Origin: Liquidambar formosana
Taxonomy: Eukaryota > Streptophyta > Magnoliopsida > Saxifragales > Altingiaceae
Reading direction: 5' to 3'
DNA: 64,000 nucleotides
Assembly (NCBI GenBank): GCA_039720395.1
Contig: CM077832.1
Coordinates: 14,326,966-14,390,965, forward strand
Numbering within the stretch: the stretch's first letter is position 1; every line of letters starts with the position of its first letter. Below the pieces are notes generated by a model. It did not search any database, was not told where the DNA came from, and worked only from the letters and a program-made list of their open reading frames with translations. The position numbers were made by a program, and so were the translations under genes. Shown piece by piece: positions 55,804-64,000 of this stretch.

Positions 55804-56407
55804 TGTACGGGGTAAAATCTTTCTCCCCGAACTACGTGTTGATGATGGAGCTTGTTCCCTCGCCTGGACCTGCAATCACAAGCTTGGAAAATGGGTCAGA
55901 GGGTAGGCCAAGGTGGGTTTTGGCCGTGCCCTCTCCGAAGCTTAAGTCAGAAAGCTGCACTGTGGAGAATGAGGCAAGGAAGAAGATGAATCTCAGAGAA
56001 TTAGGGTACTGTAGCTTACCAAATTAGGCTGTATCGTATTCTTTTTATACCCACCTGTACGGACTGACCATGTGAGGTCAGATAACTGCTTGGGTTAGGT
56101 CAGATCTGACCATGGTTTGCCCATAACCGTCTGACCATAGTTTAGTGACCATGGTTGGCCAGAGAATCGTGGTTTCTTGTAACCGCTGTGTCAGGAATTA
56201 CAGCTGCTAGGACAGTTTTGGACTGTAGTAGGATTTGGACTGTAGTATGAGTCATAAGACAGGTGTCCCGAGGTAAAAGCCAAGAACCGAGTTGGGAGAT
56301 CACGTGCCTTGTAGCGGGTCCCACCGTGTAGGCCTCCCACGTGTCAAGTGAAGTGTTTTAACTCCTTGCCCCGAGCTGGAACCTCAGTTCAGATATATTT
56401 CCACACA
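55804..56407 (-). repeat. 5' LTR of element B-right
   Basis: 604 bp, matching 44878-45481. The only difference I noticed is GTGTCCCGAGG here against GTGTCTCGAGG near 45340. The TATA box on minus is at 56049-56043. Confidence 0.96.
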
Positions 56408-56552
56408 GATACATTTGGAACAAACTTAAGAGTTCAATTTTAGACCTTTTTACTTCGAGTTTGTTTTCGGTATCTTGATAAGATGTTGAAGGTACTTAGT
56501 TCCTACTAATTAGTGCAAGATCATAAAAAAACAAGATCAAGTCCATACTAAT

Positions 56553-56746
56553 GCCATGTTTGTTTGGCTGGAATGGAATGAGTGGGAATGGAATCTGATT
56601 TCATACTTCGCACATAGCCTAGAATGGAGTGGAATGGTCCATTCCTCTTTTTTTATTCTATTCAAGTTTAACTATCTCATCCAAACACCCTGTTAGGAAT
56701 AAATTAGAATGTAATTCCATTCCATTCCAACCATACAAACATGGCC
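56553..56746. mobile_element. MITE with about 27-bp inverted ends, copy 2
   Basis: Duplicate of 24380-24571 with the same GCCATGTTTGTTTGG end and its complement. Confidence 0.7.
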
Positions 56747-56934
56747 TAAATTGAATCATAAGATAGAATTATCATAATCCCTTACACATGTGAGAGGCTC
56801 AAACTAATTTCAAGAAGCGTTGTTTCAACTAATTAGAGATTCCAACTAATTTAAAAAAACATGGTCTTTTAGCAGAATTGGGTTCAACTGTATTTTGTAC
56901 AAGGTTACTTGTATTATCTAGATATTTTTGCTAA

Positions 56935-57130
56935 TAGTATTCCAACAAGGTGATTGGTTCACTGTCACTGCATTGGCTGTGTTGGCAGGGGTCTTGTACT
57001 GGGTGGGTTTTGGTGAGTGTTTGGGCGTACTTCTCCTTGTCGGGTGTACGGATAATTTTATATGGGTCGTCCTGATGAGTTCTATTAATTTTAATAAAAT
57101 TTTATTTTTTCTGAAAAAAAAACAAAAAAG
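56935..57130 (+). mobile_element. LINE 3' tail, duplicate copy next to splice donor
   Basis: Duplicate of 24760-24957. The A tail (with C and G interruptions) ends about 15 bp before the exon 1 donor at 57144-57143. Confidence 0.6.
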
Positions 57131-57144
57131 AAGATCTCAAATAC

Positions 57145-57898
57145 CTGTAACTTTACACAGCCGATCGCCACAAAAACAGGCGAATTTGCCCAAATCCGAG
57201 TCGTATCCACACTGCCCACCAGAATGTAGACACGCCGAACACAGGGCATCATTCGGAGTAGTATAATTCACATTGAAACCGTCCGTCAAAACTTCCCCAA
57301 GAGTCGTTTGATTGGCATTGAGCCTCTCTGCCGCCGTCGCCAGAATCGGAACAGTAACGCTCGTATTACACTTGATAATCTTAAGCGACGGATCAGTGGG
57401 AAACGGTCCGACCATATAATAAGCATCGCTAGAAGTACCACTCACATTGCATTTAAACATATTGGAAGGCGTATAAGCCATGATCGAAGAGCAAGCATAG
57501 AACAGCGTCAGCGGCTCGTTAGAAACAACGTCGTCATCGAAAATGGTGACGTTGAGAGTGGAATTGAGGAATTGTCCAGGACAAGTGTTGTTCCAGAGAT
57601 CTAATCTGGCGAGGGTTAGGGAAAACCCGGTTTGGTTGAGTCTGAGAACTCGGTACGTGAGTGACTCGATCGTCAACTCGGGAACCTCGTTCCGGCAGGT
57701 GAGACGGAAGTCCGGTGGGCCACAGTAGTCGGGGCGGTCGCCGCCGGTGAAGGGGTAGGTGATGTTGACGAAGGAGCCGCAGGTGAAGGTGCGGTTACAG
57801 TTTGGGAAGGTTCCATTGGTGGGAAGCGACGTCGTGACGTCGCCGGAAACGACGATGATAATGAGGAAGAGGAAGAGAAGAATGCGGGTAGGGAGCAT
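57145..57898 (-). CDS. LRK10L gene 2, exon 1: secreted GUB_WAK/WAK-associated ectodomain
   Basis: Same length and start choice as gene 1 exon 1: ATG at 57898, signal peptide MLPTRILLFLFLIIIVVSG, GUB_WAK domain with CGSFVNITYPFTGG and CGPPDFRLTC, and WAK-associated region with CSACLHSGGQCGYDS. A few substitutions from gene 1 (for example APSN for TPYN-like sites near the middle, and CGDRLCKVTG at the end). The phase-1 donor GTATTT at 57144 matches exon 2 at 41928, about 15.2 kb away. The exon is intact. With 40560-41928 it would give a membrane receptor kinase of about 635 aa. Confidence 0.92.
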
Positions 57899-59699
57899 CT
57901 GGAAAGAATTTCGAAATTTGAGTATGAATGGGAAAATTTCTGAACCTGCTACGAGGATGCGTCTGCATTTTAAAGTGCTGAAAGTCAGTGTGTTCACACC
58001 TTTTACGAAGTTGCCAGTTCACTGCACTGTTGACCGGGTCTCCTCACAATGTTCCAAATCGATCGTTCCAAGCAGGGAGAGAGCCGACTTTTGACTGCTT
58101 TTAGGGTGGCTTTATTTTGACTCATTAAGCATGATTGACATTCTCGTGTGAATGGCATTAGAGAGGTCTTAGTTTTGATTTCACGTAGGCGTGTGAATTT
58201 TTTTTGGTAAAAAAAAAGAAAGATTTTCTATTGTGCAATAAGAAATAAGTGTCTTTGCTGGATTGATTGAATGGTTAGGTTTAGTTATGCTTTCCATAAT
58301 TCTTCATAGGTATAGAGCATTTCGCATAGGCCATTTAAAGAATAATCTAAATCGAAACCTTGGAGGGAGTATCTCTTGCAATACCACCGATAGTTAATCA
58401 AAAAAAGAAAAAGAAAATAATAGTAAATCCTAGGTAAGATATACGTCCATGCAATTATTGAGTGCAATTATCATATTCTCTTCATTCTTATTTTATTGGT
58501 TTCTTTTTATTTTTTTCAAAATAATTGTCACTTTTAAAAAGTCAATGATTTTTTTATTTGATTTCCTAAACTACCCTTGAAAAGGTCTTTTCTCTTTTTC
58601 TAATGTTTTGTAGACTTGAGGGCAATATTGAAATGTTAAAACATGTGTTGATGTTTTTATATATATATATATGTTCTTTTATAATTCATACTAGCACTTA
58701 GTTGTCATGATCGGTAGCTGTTTTTAGGCCCAGATCGATTTGCAGTTTGGCAGGTGAAGCCAGTGCAATACTAGTCTTGTTAAACCTTCTAAATTGGTAT
58801 AATTTTTAATAATTAGTTGGAGAAGTCTACTAGACATTTCACAGGGGTTGTTGATCCACATGCCCTGAAAATTAAATTGATCCCTTCAGTACGTATTGCA
58901 CAGCATTTGGCGTTATCAAGGAAAATATCTCAATTTTTCTGGGTGATTTGAGATGTAAAACTAACAAATTTTCTTGATCCTTGATTTTCTTCATGGTTTG
59001 AGGATCAGATAGGGTCCTTGGATTTAGAAGCATCCTCATAGCGGGGTTGAGCAAAATCCGGTGAAAACTCTTTGTCAAAAAACACTATTCTCATTGACAA
59101 GCTGTATTTTACGTTTGCTAGACTAGCAGAGTACCTTCCTTTCTACTCCTTTCTTTTATTACAAGTTGGTGAGTACCTTCTTTTCTAGCTCTTGCTTTCA
59201 TTACCAGTTCCATTATTGTTAATCATAGAAAATGTCATATGAATAAATTTAGGATGGGTCTAATTCCACACCTTTTTTTTTTAAATATTGGAAAGAGGTG
59301 TATCATTGGATATAATTAATTTGGAATTTATCATCAAAAGCTTTGCAACAACCATCTGTTGCAATAAAATTTGAACAATTTGCGTCACTTCTTTTGCACA
59401 AATTAGAGCTTTGTTACAAAAATTTGAACACATGAACCCTCACACATCCTCAAATAACTTTAGAACGAATGGACCTAAAGCTCGTTGGTCTATGTTCATG
59501 ATTTTATAAATTGAAATTCTTTAGAAATATTGCATTTACAGAAGAACTTTGGAGTAAAAACCAGGTAGCAATTTAATTCTTGGTGCAGTCCCTTGTTGAT
59601 CACTTAGTTTTTGGGGATAACCATACAAATTTTTAAATCTAATTACATATATAGAATAGTTTACCTAATGTAATCGGGCATTGGTTCCCATTTTTTTTT

Positions 59700-60674
59700 T
59701 CATCCAGAGAGAAAAGTGCTATATGTTGTGGATGAATCTGGGGGTGACCTTGTCGGAGAAGATAGGAAAGGCTTGAGCGGAATTTGTAAGGAGTGAAGGC
59801 TTCCTTCCAACATCTCTACCACCTTGCTGATTGATGGCCGATCTGATGGATTGGTCTGAATGCACCACAAACTCACCAATATCATCTTCCTTGCTGTTTC
59901 TTCTTCCTCATTAGTCATAACCCCATATGTTTTAAGATCTTCACCTACTTCGATATGTTTATATAGACCATCGGGGAAATATTTTTCACTAGTTTGAACC
60001 TCTCCTTCTTCAGTATTTTTCTTGCCACCAACCATTAATTTCAAGAACCATCATTCCATAGCTGTAGACATCGGATTTATGAGAGACACTTCCAAAGTTT
60101 CGACAGAATATTTCTAGAGCGATATATCCAATAGTCCCTCTAGCACTCAAAATCGACACAATACTCTCTTTCCTTTGGCATAGTTTGGCAAGGCCAAAAT
60201 CAGAGATTTTTTGGCAGAAATCTTCATCTAACAGAATGTTTTGGGGTTTTATGTCCAAATGCAAAATCCGTGTGGTACAACCTCGGTGCAAGTATTCTAG
60301 CCCTTGAGCAATGCCGACTGCAATTTGTACAACATTTTCCATTCTAATTGACAGTTTGTGTTTGAAGATCCTCTGTCATAGATGAACTTATCCAAGGAAC
60401 TATTAGGCATGAATTCATAAATCAGAGCTCTTTTAGTCCCCTCGTAGCAGAAACCCAAAAGGGTGACTATATTAACGTGCGAAGTTCTACTAATGCTAGC
60501 AACTTCATTAATAAATTCTTCTCCCTCAGTCTGAATGCACCACAAACTCACCAAAATCATCTTCCTCGCTGTTTCTTCTTCCTCATTAGTCATAACCCCA
60601 TGTGTTTTAAGATCTTCACCTACTTCGATATGTTCATATAGACTGTCCGGGAAAAATTTTTCACTAGTTTGCAA
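59700..60674 (-). pseudogene. LRK10L gene 4: scrambled kinase pseudogene
   Basis: From high to low coordinates it reads a C-lobe piece first (QTSEKFFPDSLYEHIEVGED to WCIQT), then at about 60530 jumps back to an N-lobe piece ([18 protein letters not shown]) and continues through [11 protein letters not shown] and the C-lobe again to STFLSG. The frame shifts near 60330 (after EWKMLY) and near 60030 (after MVLE). APE is changed to ALE. The glycine loop, membrane span and ectodomain are absent. It looks like two LRK10L copies joined by deletion or unequal exchange. No product expected. Confidence 0.9.
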
Positions 60675-60715
60675 TTATATTCCTTCTTTGATTGCATTTG
60701 TTAGCTAACGGATTC

Positions 60716-61017
60716 TGTCTATGTGTACATATCCACATATTTGTTTATTCGTGCTTTTAAATTCATATTTTTCTAAAATATTTATGACATGTGACATAAA
60801 AATGAATGAAGGTGACTCTTCCCTAGGGTGAAGGCAAGTAGTGTTCTTTTTTTTTTTTTTTTTTTTTTTTGGACACTACTTGCCTCCACCCCAGGGGGAG
60901 GAGCTCTTCCTCACCCTCCATTCATTTTCTGTCATGTGTTATAAAAATTTTAGAAAAATATGAAATTAAAAAATACAAACAAACAGATACGCGGATAGGG
61001 ATACGTGGACACACATT
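60716..61017. repeat. Long imperfect inverted repeat around a poly-T loop
   Basis: The left arm (for example TTTTTCTAAAATATTTATGA, GGCAAGTAGTGT) pairs with the right arm (ACACTACTTGCC, TATAAAAATTTTAGAAAAA); arms extend to about 130-140 bp with a loop of about 25 T near 60850-60870. It could be a MITE or foldback element and could form a hairpin RNA if transcribed. Confidence 0.75.
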
Positions 61018-61850
61018 CATGTCAACATAAACATGTAACATGCAAATATGGATTTAAGAAAATGTGCTCACAATTATGTAAACATGGGAATGCATACACA
61101 CAATCAATTATCCTTATTTATTTCGACAAGTGGCGAAATATAAGTGGGAAGAGGGTCCACCTAAAGGTGGAGGCAAGTATTTTCCAAAAATAAAAGACTC
61201 TCTTCATCCCCTTTCTATCAATCCAATTAAAACCCTTATTATCCAGTCTTCAAAAACCCACCTTTATACCCTCCATGGAGCATGTGCACACCTCTTCCAT
61301 GCCAAGCGTCGCAGCCATATAGTCAGGGGCGGATCCAGAAAATTTTCTCAGTGGTTGCACTTTTAAAAAAGTGACACTTGTCTTCTCTCTATACATTATC
61401 TTATCTTTATCTCTCCGCTAAATGATTAAAAAAAGAAAGATTATTAACAATTTTTTTGAAATAGTTCAAAAATAACTAGTGTCCTTGGAGTACTCACTTG
61501 GATAACTAGCTAGCTAATTTAAAAAATGTCATTTTGCTAGCTAAAGTAGCAAAAATTTAGCTAGTACCCTTGATGATGCTCTTAGCTAGCTAAATATAGC
61601 TAGTTAAAATGACAATAGCGAAAATAGCTAACCCTTGGAGATGGAAAAATGTGATTTGACTAGTTAAAATAGTTATGGGGATTGGATAGCTAGTCCCCTT
61701 GGAGATGCTCTAAGATAGATTCATATTCCCACAAAGACATACGTGTTAGTTACAAATCAAAGAAGGATCGAAAGGTCAATTTAGTGAATCTCATAAATGC
61801 AACTACTAGGGTTGCTATCTGATCGACACAATGACCACCTAATTAATATG
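61018..61850. other. No gene recognised; repeat fragments
   Basis: Includes a CAGGGGCGGATCCAGAAAAT motif at about 61325, also present in altered form near 63000, and a stretch (61480-61712) rich in TAGCTAGCTA-type motifs ending CTTGGAGATGCTC, like a small transposon remnant. Confidence 0.4.
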
Positions 61851-62890
61851 TGAGAGTAGCTAAGATGGATGCGTACTTGAATATAGATAAATACATGTTA
61901 GGTACGATTTAAGGATCGAAAGGTTATATTCCTAGCTAGGGTCACTTGATCATAATGGTGGTAGATGAGAGTAACTAAGATGGATGTGTACTTGAATACA
62001 GACAGGTACGATTAAAGGATTGAAAGGTCATATTCCTAACTAGGGTCACTTAATCATAATGATGGTAGATGATAGTAGCTAAGATGGATGTATACTCGAA
62101 TACGGACAAATACATTTGAGTTATGATTCAAGGATCGAAAGGATATATTTTTAGAGTCGCTTGAGCATAATTAATGGTGGTAGATAAGAGTAGCTATGAT
62201 GGATTGATGGGTGCATATTCAAAATATAGAGAAGATAGATACGTGTTATATTCCTAGCTAAGGTCACTTGATCATAATGGTGGTAGATGAGAATAGCTAA
62301 GATGGATGTGTACTTGAATACATACAGGTACAATTTAAGGATTAAAAGGTCATATTCCTAGCTAGGGTCACTTGATTATAATAGTAGTAAATGACAGTTG
62401 CTAAGATGGATGCATACTCGAATATAGACCAATACATTTGAGTTACAATTCAAAGATCGAAAGGATATATTTTTAGAGTCACTTGAGCATAATTAATACT
62501 GGTAGATAAGAGTAGCTATGATGGATTGATGGGTGCATATTCAAAATATAGACAAGACAGATACATGTTATATTCCTAGCTAGGGTCACTTGATCATAAT
62601 GGTGGTAGATGAGAGTAGCTAAGATGGATGCGTACTTGAATACAGACAGGTACGATTTAAAAATTGAAAAGTCATATTCCTAACTAGGGTCACTTGATCA
62701 TAATGGTGGTAGATGACAGTAGCTAAGATGGATGCATACTCAAATACAGACAATTACATTTGAGTTACGATTCAAGGATCGAAAGGATATATTTTTAGAG
62801 TCGCTTGAGCATAATTAATGGTGGTAGATAAGAGTAGTTATGATGGATTGATGGGTGCATATTCAAAATATAGACAAGACAAATACTTAT
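61850..62890. repeat. Higher-order tandem array, about 105-118-bp monomers in 322-bp trimers
   Basis: AGTAGCTAAGATGGATG and variants recur at about 61855, 61970, 62073, 62188, 62291, 62393, 62509, 62612, 62716 and 62832. The variant followed by GATTGATGGGTGCATATTC recurs at 62188, 62509 and 62832, so three monomers form a 321-323-bp higher unit. No ORF crosses it. Confidence 0.9.
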
Positions 62891-64000
62891 TTGTTTCAAT
62901 TTAAGAATGGATCGAAGGGTTAAAGTCTTTTATGGAAAATTAAACGAGTCGATGTCTAGATTTACTAGATCTTATATAAAAATAGTAACTCCTTGGAGTC
63001 AGGGGTAGATCTAGAAAATTTTCTTAATTTTTTTTAATATATATATATATATATATTTGCTTTTAAGAGTTAGATAAGGAAGAGAGAAAAGTAGGACCAC
63101 ATATCAGCATGGTTGACTAGAAATGGTGAATGACATAAAACGATAGGCATGCCATACTTTAAAATGCACAGGCGACTTTTAGAAACGTGGAACCTTATAT
63201 ACTATTCGTAACACTCCTATCCTGATCTACCCTATTTGGGATAAAGTCTCAACAAGATGAGAAAAGAGGGAAAGTCACAGGACCACATATTAACATGACT
63301 GAATAGAAATGATAAAATAGTACATAAAACTAACAAGCACGCCATAAAAACCAATTTACAAATTAAACCCAACTTTATATAATGGGTAAATTGCAGAAAA
63401 CTACTGCCACTTTTGGGGTGCGTTTCACTTTGGTACCCTCAAGTTTAAAAAGCATTAATTTGGTACCCAAAATTTTTGTTGACTCAAAATCAGTAACGGT
63501 GTTAACTGTGGCGAGAAAATGACGTTTTTACCCTTCATACAAATGATGTCGTTTTGAAACACAACCCAACCCACACAATCCCGCCGGTGGAGAACGACGG
63601 CGATGGATCCAATGCCGACGGAACCATCCCAACATATCACAGGAAAAATAATTTTTTTTAAAAAAAAAAAAAAAAAAAAATTCCACCCAACCCAACCCAC
63701 ACCGGACCTAATCAGAAACGTAAAAAAAACTCTAGAACAGCCGATGAACTCCATTTTTTTCCGGTGAAGACCCACACCGCTCCCACAAGCTCTCTCTATT
63801 ATCGGTGGTAGCACAGTGGAGGGCTGTCACCCCATCTACGCCACAAGCCCTGTTCAAATCAACCTTGCCACTGTCAATCGCAGGTGGCATCCTTTCTTCG
63901 AACCCCATCTTCTTCGACCCAATTCCTCAGTTGTACCAAAAGCTCGCCTCGTCTACATCGAAACCCTTATCTTCTATTTCACGTCTGAAGCCGTCGTGAT
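62891..64000. other. Unrecognised right end of window
   Basis: AT-rich, with an (AT) run near 63042 and an A run near 63660. 63395-63560 (GTTTCACTTTGGTACCCTCA and so on) has the look of dispersed repeat sequence. A plus-strand frame from 63805 stays open to the window end (64 aa) without a recognisable domain; it may be the start of a gene or chance. Confidence 0.4.

Larger units (their letters stand above)
44878..56407 (-). mobile_element. Element B-right: complete Tat-clade Ty3/gypsy element in intron 1 of gene 2
   Basis: 11,530 bp. LTRs of 604 bp at both ends, target duplication GATAC (44873-44877 and 56408-56412), primer-binding site, gag-pro, TAG, pol, a 105-bp tandem array, and an antisense four-exon gene in the 3' region. 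The matching stretch of the other duplicate (near 24235-24250, GTGATAGATACATTTGG) is the empty site, so the insertion came after the segmental duplication. The LTRs differ at only one position that I can see, so it is young. It lies in the same orientation as the host gene. Confidence 0.97.
56408..59593. repeat. Segmental duplication, copy 2, second part
   Basis: Continues the match to 24242-27435 after the insertion. It includes the duplicate ectodomain exon, the MITE, the LINE tail and the 68-aa minus-strand frame 59078-58872. Confidence 0.95.

Overview
This is a 64-kb piece of a large, repeat-rich plant nuclear genome, almost certainly a dicot. The evidence is Tat-clade Ty3/gypsy retrotransposons with a second RNase H domain, plant L1 (LINE) tails, hAT-type elements, and a cluster of LRK10L-type receptor kinases with plant GUB_WAK and WAK-associated ectodomains. 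I cannot name the species. No bacterial-type genes, CRISPR arrays, rRNA genes or tRNA genes were seen.

Layout. (1) 1-16838 is most of one giant Tat/Ogre-type element (element A), read on the minus strand: LTR 13544-16838, primer-binding site 13523-13540, gag-pro 12905-9783, a predicted 180-nt intron 9786-9607, pol 9606-6228, then a long 3' region with two genes on the opposite strand (a multi-exon plant-mobile-domain gene 1439-4109 and a DUF7745-like ORF 4585-5871) and tandem repeats at 1-640. Its other LTR lies to the left of the window. (2) Element A is inserted in the reverse transcriptase of a second Tat-clade element (B-left, 16839-20887), which is itself inserted in the kinase exon of an LRK10L receptor kinase (gene 1, 20888-25720). 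(3) 25721-40559 holds gene 3, a broken LRK10L copy (32795-38057), with hAT-like insertions around and inside it and the remnant of another copy. (4) 40560-57898 is gene 2, an LRK10L gene with all three exons open and in phase. Its first intron is about 15 kb long because it contains a complete young Tat element (B-right, 44878-56407; LTRs of 604 bp with one difference seen, 5-bp target duplication). (5) 59700-60674 is gene 4, a scrambled kinase pseudogene. (6) 60675-64000 holds a long inverted repeat, a higher-order tandem array (61850-62890) and unrecognised sequence.

The stretch 20888-27435 is a segmental duplicate of 41411-44877 plus 56408-59593. Gene 1 and gene 2 are therefore sister genes, and the gene 1 copy preserves the empty target site of the B-right insertion.

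The most notable theme is that both Tat families carry spliced genes antisense to gag-pol, with plant-mobile-domain-like or Transposase_28-like products. In element A a GC-rich double-stem hairpin occurs three times: in the LTR upstream of its TATA box, directly upstream of a TATA box for the antisense DUF7745-like gene, and upstream of the antisense plant-mobile-domain gene. This looks like a promoter module shared between the LTR and the passenger genes. The hairpin copies and splice phases are read from sequence; the promoter and regulatory roles are inference.
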